A DNA stretch of 64,000 nucleotides from Syntrophomonadaceae bacterium (GTDB lineage Bacteria; Bacillota; Dethiobacteria; DTU022). The notes under the pieces were generated by a model, which had not been told where the DNA came from, did no database searches, and saw only the letters and a list, made by a program, of their open reading frames with translations. The position numbers and the translations under genes are program-made. Below, piece after piece: positions 55,730-63,692 of the stretch. Where the stretch lies: the NCBI GenBank assembly GCA_003567725.1, contig PWYU01000031.1:1-64000 (forward strand), written 5' to 3'. Every line of letters starts with the position of its first letter. The stretch's first letter is position 1.

Positions 55730-56606
55730 CCCAATCAACTCCTTTGCCATCCAGTACAACCTTAATTGCACGTTTAAGAGCAACTCCGATTAAGTACTTT
55801 TTAAAATCAGCACTGCCTCGAAAACTGTCTCTGGGAGTTACTTCCTCAGCTATTACAAGCCCGGCCTTTTCCAGTTCTTCTTCACTAATTTGAACATCTT
55901 TCATTGAAGCTTCAGTTTCCCGGGCCCGGAAAGGAACAGTAGACATGGGTCCTACTGCTATACGGATTTCTTTTACAGTTTTCTGATCTTCCTTTAAAAT
56001 CAACCAAAAACCAAGGTTTACCAGAGGTAAAGCCAGGGAATCCCGGCGGGCGAAACGGATAAAACCGGTTCTTTCCAGGGAAGTCGGTGTTGGGTAGGAA
56101 AATGCTGTTATTAGCTCTTTTGAAGGATTAATTGAGCTTTTTCCCGGTCCTAAAAAAGTATCAAGGACTGGTTTTTCCAACTTTTCACTGCCTGACTGAA
56201 TATGAACACAGGCATCCAAGGCCACAAGAGCTATCGCTGTGTCAGCTGCCGGTTGGGCAGTAACCACATTGCCGGCTATCGTTCCTACGTTCCGGATCTG
56301 CAGAGCTCCCACAGCTTTAGCTGCATCAACCAGGACCCGCCCTTTTTCTTTCAATAATGGCGAACTAACCACCTGGCTGTGGGTCGCAGCAGCGCCAACA
56401 TATACCCGGCCATTTTCCTCATGGATCTTTTTTAAATCAGGAATACCTCCGATATCTATTAAGGCTTTGGCTTCTATCGGCTCTGATTTATGCTGAACCA
56501 TCAGGTCAGTTCCGCCGGCAATAAGCCTTGCTTCGCCCTGGTGTTTGTCCAGCAAACTTAATGCTTCTTCAATACTGGAGGGCATATAATAATTTTCCCA
56601 GGTCAA
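55722..56606 (-). CDS. Molybdenum hydroxylase FAD subunit
   Basis: 294 residues with the CoxM/XdhB FAD motifs LIAGGTDLMVQ and IRNVGTIAGNVVTAQPAADT. The start is TTG at 56606 with GGGAGG six bases upstream; it begins TWENYYMPSSIEEALSLL, typical of the family. First gene of the seven-gene operon FAD / 2Fe-2S / Mo / preA-like / nitrilase / DUF2848 / cupin. Confidence 0.92.
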   Translation of the reverse strand: MTWENYYMPSSIEEALSLLDKHQGEARLIAGGTDLMVQHKSEPIEAKALIDIGGIPDLKKIHEENGRVYVGAAATHSQVVSSPLLKEKGRVLVDAAKAVGALQIRNVGTIAGNVVTAQPAADTAIALVALDACVHIQSGSEKLEKPVLDTFLGPGKSSINPSKELITAFSYPTPTSLERTGFIRFARRDSLALPLVNLGFWLILKEDQKTVKEIRIAVGPMSTVPFRARETEASMKDVQISEEELEKAGLVIAEEVTPRDSFRGSADFKKYLIGVALKRAIKVVLDGKGVDWDD

Positions 56607-56621
56607 GATAAAACCTCCCAT

Positions 56622-57010
56622 CCGAGTTATTGCATTTTAAACCTTCTTGTAACTGCTCAACCCTACAGCTTTTAAGTGTATTGCCTGCGGCCGACAGCCT
56701 GCCGGCCAGCCCGCTTTCAAGCCTTGTCAAGCCTTGCTTCGTCGGCAACTCAAAGCCTTCACTTGCTGCTTATCTGTGTTTTCATTTCATGCTTGCCGGG
56801 TTATTGTAAAAAGGGCATACAAGCAGTCACTTCTTTTTTTCTGTTAATCAAATTAAATTTCTATATCAAGAATAATTATTCCTGCTAAGCTTAAAGTTCA
56901 GAGCGCGATTATTGATATCACTTTTTTACAGACACCATTAACCCCTTAATATTTTAAAAGAGAGTTTATTTGCCAAGACCGCTTTTAGAGCATGGCCTTT
57001 ATATCGAATT
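56622..57010. other. Gene-free stretch upstream of the molybdenum hydroxylase operon
   Basis: About 390 bases before repeat R5. Contains a GC-rich palindrome-prone piece (about 56690-56730) and otherwise AT-rich DNA. No supported gene; presumably the operon promoter lies near 56610-56680. Confidence 0.4.
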
Positions 57011-57110
57011 TGTAATTACTCAGGCCTAGCCCGCTAAACCACAGGGGACGGTTCCACCGTCTCCATGGCGCCGCTTATCATTCAACAAGGGCAATAGGCT
57101 GAGTAGTTAC
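57011..57110. repeat. Dispersed palindromic repeat, compact complete copy (R5)
   Basis: Exactly 100 bases bounded by GTAATTACTCAGGC and GGCTGAGTAGTTAC, which are inverted repeats, with one GGGGACGGTTCCACCGTCTCC hairpin inside and the ATCATTCAACAAGGGCAATA stretch shared with R2 and R3. This best defines the ends of the element. Confidence 0.88.
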
Positions 57111-57241
57111 TCGAATTTTATAACAGCCCAAGCAGCCTGCCACAATCTTAATGGCAGATCTGCTTGAGCTGATGGCTTCAATTACTGGTACTGTTGTCAA
57201 AGATCAAAATATAGATTAGTTGCAGCATAATTTACCACTAT

Positions 57242-58795
57242 TTATTCAGACTTATATAGATGAGGGAATTGATCCCTGTGCATCCTTTTTGCCAAAATAG
57301 GGCCACCCCAAAGCATGGGCAGTAATAACAAGGATACCGGAACTGCGGTAAAGACGATAAAGTTCTGCAGTGCGCCGATACCCCCTTCACCGATCATAAT
57401 TAAGATTGCTGCCACTGCACCCATAGCAATAGCCCAAAAAATCCTGATTGGGGGATAGGGGTTTTCCTGTCCGCTTACTACAATAGACATGGTGAAAGCA
57501 ATTGAGTCCCCGGTTGTGGCCAGGAATGACATTAGCAGGATCATCATAAGCGGAACAATGATCTGGCTTAAAGGCAATTCCAGCCCTATATGCAGTAATG
57601 CAGCCGGCAACCCCGCTTCAAATAAGGGGCCGGAAATAACTCCTGGATTATTTAATTCGAAAAAGATACCACTGCCGCCCAGGACTGTAAACCAGAACAT
57701 CGTTGCAATGGGAGCAATAACAGCCACTCCAAGTATTAATTCCCGAATAGTTCTACCCCTTGAAATTCGGGCCACAAAGGTGCCCATAATGGGACCGTAA
57801 CCCAAAAACCAGCCAAAGAAAAACACTGTCCACCAGTTGAGCCAGCCAGCATCGCCTCTAAACAGGGTCATGGGAACAAAATCAATAGTATGACTGCCGA
57901 TGGAAGTTAAAAAACTATCAATCAAAAAGCCGGCCGGACCAACGATAAAGACAAGGGCAATAAGCACCATCGCACCAATAACGTTGAAACGGCTCAAGAA
58001 CCTGATCCCTTTATAAAGCCCTGTTACCGCCGACAATGTATAAATGCCAACCAGTACAACCAGTATTCCCAGCTGTGTTGAAAAAACGTTCGGAATTCCA
58101 AGTGTAAATTCCAGCATATAGCTCATCTGGAGGCCTAAAAAACCAATAGGGCCAATCGTACCGGCAGCAACCGCTACTATAGCTACAATATCAGCAATCG
58201 AGCCCCAGTGATTCATAACACCTTTTTCACCCAGCACCGGATACAGCATGGAGCGAGGCTTAAGAGGAAGCCCTTTTTCATGATAGGCATACATTAAAAC
58301 TATTGTCGTTAAAGTAGCCAGAATAGCCCAGGCGTTAAAACCCCAGTGTAAAAAGCTGGTCGATAAAGCAGGCGCTATTGCTGCTTCAGTCCCGGCTTCA
58401 ATTCCACCAAAAAATGGTGGAACATCGGTAAAGTGATACATAGGCTCAGCAGCAGACCAAAACACACCGCCACCCGCTAAAAGAGTCATCATAATCATGG
58501 CAATCCAGGAAAAAGTGCCAAGCTCAGGCTTATCCTGCTTGCCCAGGCGCACCGCACCATAAGGTGAAACAGCGATCCCTAAGGCTATCACTACAGTTAA
58601 AAAACATAAAACCTGCCAGAAAGCTCCAAAATAGTTGGCACTCCAGTTAAATGTTGCATTAACAAAAGCAGCAACTGAATCAATATTAATTAAGGCCGCG
58701 ACAACAAATACAACTAAAAAACCACCACTAATTATAAATACCGGCCAATCAACATCTTTAAGCATTAATTTTGTGTTATTATTCTCTTCGTTCAT
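57242..58795 (-). CDS. BCCT family betaine/carnitine/choline transporter
   Basis: 517 residues with about twelve membrane segments. The family signatures GGGVFWSAAEPMYHF and the Trp-rich TVFFFGWFLGYGPIMGTFVA, then RISRGRTIRE, are present. AAGGAGG precedes the ATG. It lies 175 bases downstream of the MttB-family methyltransferase on the same strand and probably imports its quaternary amine substrate. The ion (Na+ or H+) is not determined. Confidence 0.93.
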   Translation of the reverse strand: MNEENNNTKLMLKDVDWPVFIISGGFLVVFVVAALINIDSVAAFVNATFNWSANYFGAFWQVLCFLTVVIALGIAVSPYGAVRLGKQDKPELGTFSWIAMIMMTLLAGGGVFWSAAEPMYHFTDVPPFFGGIEAGTEAAIAPALSTSFLHWGFNAWAILATLTTIVLMYAYHEKGLPLKPRSMLYPVLGEKGVMNHWGSIADIVAIVAVAAGTIGPIGFLGLQMSYMLEFTLGIPNVFSTQLGILVVLVGIYTLSAVTGLYKGIRFLSRFNVIGAMVLIALVFIVGPAGFLIDSFLTSIGSHTIDFVPMTLFRGDAGWLNWWTVFFFGWFLGYGPIMGTFVARISRGRTIRELILGVAVIAPIATMFWFTVLGGSGIFFELNNPGVISGPLFEAGLPAALLHIGLELPLSQIIVPLMMILLMSFLATTGDSIAFTMSIVVSGQENPYPPIRIFWAIAMGAVAAILIMIGEGGIGALQNFIVFTAVPVSLLLLPMLWGGPILAKRMHRDQFPHLYKSE

Positions 58796-58970
58796 AATAT
58801 CCTCCTTACTTTTTTCTAATAAGTTAACACAGCAGATTATAGTATTTTAATCAGAAAAACGGTAGCTTTATCACCCCCGAAACAAGATTACCTCTCTTCC
58901 TGTAGCTTATAATCATCTACTTTTAAAGGTCTTTAAAGACCTGGTCCTGATATTTAATCAGTTGATCATC

Positions 58971-60392
58971 CTAACCATGATCGGCTTGCTCAGCAATCTT
59001 ATTGAGTTCTTTGCTGGTTGCTTCATCTAATGCCGGTTTACATTTTTCTTCCAACATTTCCCTGGTCATAGCTACAACTTTTTCTCTCATATCCAGGGCC
59101 CCGTCTTCTTCCCAGGCGCCCCACATCCGCCGCTCAAAAACTTTTGGCTCAAATATTTCTGTTTTGAAGTGTTCAACCGTATGTTCAGTAGCCAGGAAAT
59201 TCTGTCCATGAGAGACTTGATCAATAACTTTTAAAGCCAGCGTATCTTCATTAACAGCTACATCTCTAACCAGTCTTTGAAGCTGAGCTATTGCTTCATT
59301 GCAAAAAACAAAATCAGCAAAATCAACGACCATGTCCATATCAAATTGCATTCCGTCCATAATATCAGCTGATAAAGCGCTGGCGATTCCGGTCATGGCC
59401 GTTTCAAAGCCAGCCTGAGCATCAAGGATTTTAGCATCGCGCAGCATAGCAGGCATTCTTGTTGGCAGCCCAAGATAGCGCCCTAACTGCCCCATGCAGC
59501 CTTTTAAAATAGTAAACTCGGGACTGGCCATGGAAATATGGCCAATTTTAAAATCCATACTACGAGCAAAACTGGTATAAACCACCGGCGCTCCAGGGTT
59601 AACCAGCTGTGAGAGAACCAGGCATGACAGGATTTCTGCATGGGCCATAGCACAGCTTCCAGCGATGGTTACCGGTGCAGTTACTCCTAGAATAGGTCCT
59701 GAACTGATAATTAATGGTATTTTATTTTTTGCGCCTTCAATCAGTGCCTCTAAGGTTAAAGGATCCACCTTCATCGGGGGAGTAGTCAATATCCATAGAG
59801 AAAAGAACGGCCTTTCTAAAAATTCCTTTTCTCCTCCTGCCACGATCGAAGCCATTTTTATTGCATCTTTTACACATCGAGCCCCTGTGCCGGGGCCGGT
59901 AATATGTTTGGTGGTATTGCTAAAACTGGTGGCCCATGTATACCAATCAGTAGTTTTATGATTAACATCTTGCGGTGTAACCGGCGGACTGGCGATCGCT
60001 ACATTTTCCAAAATTTCCAGGAGTTGAGTTGATTGCGCTAGATCTTTATTGGTAGCCGGCCGTTTTTTTCGGGTGTATAGATCATAAACATGTGTTGCTT
60101 CCACCATTGCTGCCAAAACAGGACTATCTTTAGCTGGTTTAACATCATATTCAGGATCTCTTGCATAAAGAGTGATTTCATCTCTAGCAGGAATAGTATC
60201 AAGGGCTTTTTCAACAAGCTGCCGTGGTATATTGACAACTGTATCCTCTTTTACCTTACACCCTTCTTTTTTCAAAATTTCCAGGGCCTCAGGTAGTTTA
60301 ATATCTATCCCCGTAGTCTCTAACAATACCAGGGCCTGATCATGAATATGTTCAAGCTCCTCTTTAGAAAGAAATGTTAATTCTGGTTTCAA
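58971..60392 (-). CDS. MttB-family corrinoid methyltransferase without pyrrolysine
   Basis: 473 residues of the trimethylamine methyltransferase superfamily (ITGPGTGARCVKDAIKMAS, ILTTPPMKVDPLTLEALIEGA, SSGPILGVTAPVTIAGSCAMAHAE in pieces). The frame has no internal TAG, so it belongs to the non-pyrrolysine group; characterised members demethylate glycine betaine, proline betaine, carnitine or butyrobetaine. No corrinoid protein or second methyltransferase is in the window. It ends in TAG; a 15-codon in-frame extension follows but looks like chance. Expression is probably from the sigma-54 promoter just upstream, driven by the neighbouring activator. The ribosome site is AAAGGAG. Confidence 0.88.
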   Translation of the reverse strand: MKPELTFLSKEELEHIHDQALVLLETTGIDIKLPEALEILKKEGCKVKEDTVVNIPRQLVEKALDTIPARDEITLYARDPEYDVKPAKDSPVLAAMVEATHVYDLYTRKKRPATNKDLAQSTQLLEILENVAIASPPVTPQDVNHKTTDWYTWATSFSNTTKHITGPGTGARCVKDAIKMASIVAGGEKEFLERPFFSLWILTTPPMKVDPLTLEALIEGAKNKIPLIISSGPILGVTAPVTIAGSCAMAHAEILSCLVLSQLVNPGAPVVYTSFARSMDFKIGHISMASPEFTILKGCMGQLGRYLGLPTRMPAMLRDAKILDAQAGFETAMTGIASALSADIMDGMQFDMDMVVDFADFVFCNEAIAQLQRLVRDVAVNEDTLALKVIDQVSHGQNFLATEHTVEHFKTEIFEPKVFERRMWGAWEEDGALDMREKVVAMTREMLEEKCKPALDEATSKELNKIAEQADHG

Positions 60393-60448
60393 TTGATATC
60401 TCCTTTCATAATAATTTAATTTCCAGCAAACCTTCTATATATTAATAT

Positions 60449-60464
60449 AGCAATAAACATGCCA
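60449..60464 (-). promoter_or_regulatory. Sigma-54 promoter of the MttB-family gene
   Basis: On the minus strand TGGCATGTTTATTGCT fits the -24/-12 consensus (TGGCAY-N6-TTGCW) with the GG and GC doublets at correct spacing, about 57 bases before the start codon. The adjacent gene encodes a sigma-54 activator. Confidence 0.85.
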
Positions 60465-60540
60465 TGTTTTTAATTATGCTCTGAACACCAGCCCCACAGG
60501 AGATCAAACCAGGAGATGAAAATATCAGCAAAGAAAATCT

Positions 60541-60646
60541 TTGCATAATATGCATGGTAAAAAAACAAAGATAGCCCCAACCGTTTAAAGCCGGGGCTAT
60601 CTGTTTGTTGCATATTTTGCATAGCGGCCTTGCACAATATGCATAG
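60541..60646. promoter_or_regulatory. Three activator-site-like repeats (putative UAS)
   Basis: TTGCATAATATGCATGG (60541-60557), TTGCATATTTTGCATAG (60608-60624) and TTGCACAATATGCATAG (60630-60646) share TTGCA-N5-TGCATRG. The last two start 22 bases apart, two helical turns. They lie about 80-200 bases upstream of the sigma-54 promoter, the normal place for enhancer sites. Confidence 0.7.
60570..60601 (-). terminator. Terminator of the sigma-54 activator gene
   Basis: GATAGCCCC / GGGGCTATC stem, followed on the minus strand by a T-rich run. It lies between the UAS-like repeats. Confidence 0.8.
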
Positions 60647-60648
60647 AG

Positions 60649-62058
60649 TTATTGAAGATTGTATTTATTAATTTTATTATAGAGCGCCCGGAGGGATATT
60701 TCCAACACTTTGGCTGCTTTTTTCTTGCCTTCAACAGTTTTTCCGTAACGTTCTAAAGCTAATCGGATCATTTCTTTTTCCATCACAGCCAGCGACACCG
60801 GTTCCTGGTAATCAAAGACATTACCCGGTGCACCGGATAAAGAAGAAAGCAGCTCTCTTTCTGATAGGATTTCTTTTTCTGTCATGATTACCGCTCTTTC
60901 GATGCAGTTTCGCATTTCCCTTACATTACCGGGCCAGCTGTAATTCTGCAGACTAAGCCTGGCCTGATCAGAAAATCCTCTTACTTTCTTCCCCAATTTA
61001 CGGCTGGTTTGCCTTAAAATATGGTCAGCCAGGGCAAGAGTATCCTCCTGTCTTTGTCGTAAAGGTGGGATTTCAATATTAACCACATTGACTCTGTAAA
61101 ACAGATCTTCACGAAATTTCCTTTCTTCAACTAACTTTTTTAAATTTCGATTTGTAGAGGAAATAACCCTTACATCAACATAAATTGGTTCAGTTCCTCC
61201 TACGCGAACAACTTCTCCTTGCTCTAAAACTCTTAACAGAATGGCCTGTAAGTTAAGGGGCATATCGCCAATTTCATCCAGGAAAATAGTTCCCCCATGC
61301 GCCAATTCGAACCTGCCCAACTTTTGTCTGGCAGCCCCGGTAAAAGCCCCTTTTTCATAACCAAAAAACTCACTTTCCAGCAAATTCTCAGGGATTGCCG
61401 CACAGTTAACTTTTATAAAAGGGGAGTTGCTTCTCATACTGGCGTTATGAAGGGAATGAGCGAATAGCTCCTTGCCGGTACCGCTTTCTCCAGTGAGCAA
61501 TATCGTTGACTCTGTGGCTGCCGCCCTTCGGGCTATTTCCAGGCTTTGCTTGATTGAATAGCTGAATCCGACGATATCATCAAATTCATATTCAGCCGTG
61601 GCCACTTTTGACAATTTATGATGAAGGACTTTTATCTTGTTCTTACTTTCTTGAACCAGGTTGTTTAATTTTTTTATTTCGGTTACATCTAAAAAAACTA
61701 CTACGGCACCCACCATAATACTGTTCACATAGATAGGAGCAGTATTGGCAATAATATCAATGCCTGCGTCTTTCATTTCCATTTTTTCTCCAAAGATAGG
61801 GGTGCCGGTTTTAAGAACTTTGACCAAGGGGCCGTTGGGTACAACATCAAAAATGTTTTTCCCAATCCGGTCTTCTTCCTTTAACCCGGTAATAGCAGTA
61901 AAAGCAGGATTGATATATTGAACCCATCCAGACTGATCTACGATTTCTATACCTTCTTGAATAGCGTTGAAAATAGAAATGAAAACATTGGCCGCGGGAG
62001 TTCCAGAAATCTTGTGCCAGATTTGTGAATCTTCGCCGGCAATATAGTTATTGTCCAT
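60649..62058 (-). CDS. Sigma-54-dependent transcriptional activator (PAS-AAA-Fis)
   Basis: 469 residues: an N-terminal PAS domain (about 20-140, EIVDQSGWVQYINPAFTAIT), a short coiled coil, the AAA+ domain with Walker A GESGTGKELFAHSL, the sigma-54 contact loop EKGAFTGAARQ, Walker B IFLDEIGDMPL and R-finger region, and a C-terminal Fis helix-turn-helix (AAKVLEISLRALYNKINKY). GGAGG lies seven bases before the ATG. It probably binds the TTGCA-N5-TGCAT repeats at its 3' end and activates the MttB gene. The PAS ligand is unknown. Confidence 0.93.
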   Translation of the reverse strand: MDNNYIAGEDSQIWHKISGTPAANVFISIFNAIQEGIEIVDQSGWVQYINPAFTAITGLKEEDRIGKNIFDVVPNGPLVKVLKTGTPIFGEKMEMKDAGIDIIANTAPIYVNSIMVGAVVVFLDVTEIKKLNNLVQESKNKIKVLHHKLSKVATAEYEFDDIVGFSYSIKQSLEIARRAAATESTILLTGESGTGKELFAHSLHNASMRSNSPFIKVNCAAIPENLLESEFFGYEKGAFTGAARQKLGRFELAHGGTIFLDEIGDMPLNLQAILLRVLEQGEVVRVGGTEPIYVDVRVISSTNRNLKKLVEERKFREDLFYRVNVVNIEIPPLRQRQEDTLALADHILRQTSRKLGKKVRGFSDQARLSLQNYSWPGNVREMRNCIERAVIMTEKEILSERELLSSLSGAPGNVFDYQEPVSLAVMEKEMIRLALERYGKTVEGKKKAAKVLEISLRALYNKINKYNLQ

Positions 62059-62109
62059 AAGGCTTCCTCCAAGCTCAAATGGTTAATGATCAGTAATTGT
62101 TTTATGCTT

Positions 62110-63630
62110 CTATTCTCTGTGAATAGTCCCTTCCCAGGTTCCCACTTTAACATCTCTTCGATCCTCTTCAGTGAACCACCGGGAAGTAACACATTTGGAT
62201 TCTGTATAAAAGGCAACTCCGTCTTTACCCATAACATGAAGGTCACCAAAAAACGAACCCTTATGGCCGGAAAATGGAAAATAAGAAACAGGCACCGGTA
62301 TGCCTACATTTACGCCAACCATGCCAGCATGGGTGCGGTAAGTAAATTCACGGGCGTAGTAACCATTTTGAGTAAAAATACAGGATCCATTAGCATAAGG
62401 GCTGTCGTTCATTATGCGCAGGCCTTCTTCAAAATCTTTAACCCTTTTTATTGACAACACGGGACCAAAAATTTCCTCTTCTCCCACTTTCATGCCCGGT
62501 GTGACATGGTCAAGGATTGTGGGGCCCAGGTAAAACCCGTTTTCATAACCTTCCACTTTGACATCTCTGCCGTCCAGAACCAGTTCGGCCCCTTCCTCTA
62601 TGCCTGTTGCTATCCAAGAGGATACCTTCTCTTTATGCTCAGCGGAAATAACCGGCCCCAGATCGGTACCGGGATCGTAAGCAGGGCCAACCTTTAACTC
62701 TTTTGCCGCTTTTACCAGGTAGGAAACCAGTTCATCGGCAATTTCTTCCTCCACACAAACCACCGGTAAAGCCATACAGCGTTGACCGGCACAGCCAAAG
62801 GCAGAATTTCTTATCCCTAAAGCCACCCTTTCTAAAATCGCATCTTTTAATACCAGGGCATGGTTTTTAGCTTCGCCTAAAGCTTGCACCCTCTTACCGT
62901 GAGCTGCGGCTGTACTAAAGATGTGCCTGCCAACTGAACTGGATCCTACATATGATATCCCTTTAACATATGGATTTTTGAGCAAAAGTTCAGCTTCAGT
63001 ACGGTTACAGGTTACCAGGTTTACTACTCCCTCTGGTAGACCAGCTTCAATCAATAATTCCAACATCCGCATACTGGTTTGAGGCACCTGGCTGGCCGCT
63101 TTTAACACAAAAGTATTACCGGTAGTAATACAGAGCGGCAACATCCAACCAAAGGGGATCATGGCGGGAAAGTTCATAGGGACAATACCAGCAAAAACAC
63201 CGATCGGTTCTCTGTACATAACCGTATCATGACCTTCTGAGACATTCATTAAAGAATCTCCCTGCATCAAGTATGGAGCAGAACAGGCCAGCTCTACTAC
63301 CTCCATGGCTTTTATTACATCTCCTCGAGATTCGGCCATATTTTTTCCATGCTCGGTAGCTACCATCATAGCTAATTCATCAAGGTTTTTTTCCAGCTTA
63401 TATTTAAATTTGAACATCAGGTCTGCTCTTTGCTGAACCGGCGTAGCAGACCATTTGGGGAAAGCGCTGCCGGCCGCTTCAACAGCCTGCTTAATTTCAT
63501 TAGCTGTACAACTGGGGGCCAAAGCCATTATTTCTCCGGTGCTGCTGTTTGTAATATCCATGTACTTACCGGATTCAGTATCTCTCCATTCGTTATCGAT
63601 ACAAAACTGCAATCTTTTAGGATTTAACAT
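62110..63630 (-). CDS. mmsA: CoA-acylating (methyl)malonate-semialdehyde dehydrogenase
   Basis: 506 residues of the MmsA/IolA branch of aldehyde dehydrogenases. It has the catalytic Cys in FGCAGQRCMALPVVCV, the FVLKAASQVPQTSMRMLELL cofactor region (in pieces) and the SSVGRHIFSTAAAHGKRVQALGEAKNHALV pattern typical of MMSDH (in pieces), plus GVNVGIPVPVSYFPFSG near the end. It converts malonate or methylmalonate semialdehyde to acetyl- or propionyl-CoA. It lies 50 bases upstream of the activator gene and may belong to the same regulon. Confidence 0.92.
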   Translation of the reverse strand: MLNPKRLQFCIDNEWRDTESGKYMDITNSSTGEIMALAPSCTANEIKQAVEAAGSAFPKWSATPVQQRADLMFKFKYKLEKNLDELAMMVATEHGKNMAESRGDVIKAMEVVELACSAPYLMQGDSLMNVSEGHDTVMYREPIGVFAGIVPMNFPAMIPFGWMLPLCITTGNTFVLKAASQVPQTSMRMLELLIEAGLPEGVVNLVTCNRTEAELLLKNPYVKGISYVGSSSVGRHIFSTAAAHGKRVQALGEAKNHALVLKDAILERVALGIRNSAFGCAGQRCMALPVVCVEEEIADELVSYLVKAAKELKVGPAYDPGTDLGPVISAEHKEKVSSWIATGIEEGAELVLDGRDVKVEGYENGFYLGPTILDHVTPGMKVGEEEIFGPVLSIKRVKDFEEGLRIMNDSPYANGSCIFTQNGYYAREFTYRTHAGMVGVNVGIPVPVSYFPFSGHKGSFFGDLHVMGKDGVAFYTESKCVTSRWFTEEDRRDVKVGTWEGTIHRE

Positions 63631-63692
63631 ATTATACTCCTTTGCATTTATTTAGCACTTTCTAATTATTTTATCGATTTTTAAAATACTCA

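Noticed and set aside
6678-57110. Palindromic repeats as a CRISPR array
   Set aside because: Copies are kilobases apart, have internal hairpins and variable length, and no cas genes are present.
58926-58970. A C-terminal 15-codon extension of the MttB homologue by readthrough of its TAG
   Set aside because: A run of 15 sense codons is likely by chance, and the protein already has the usual family length.
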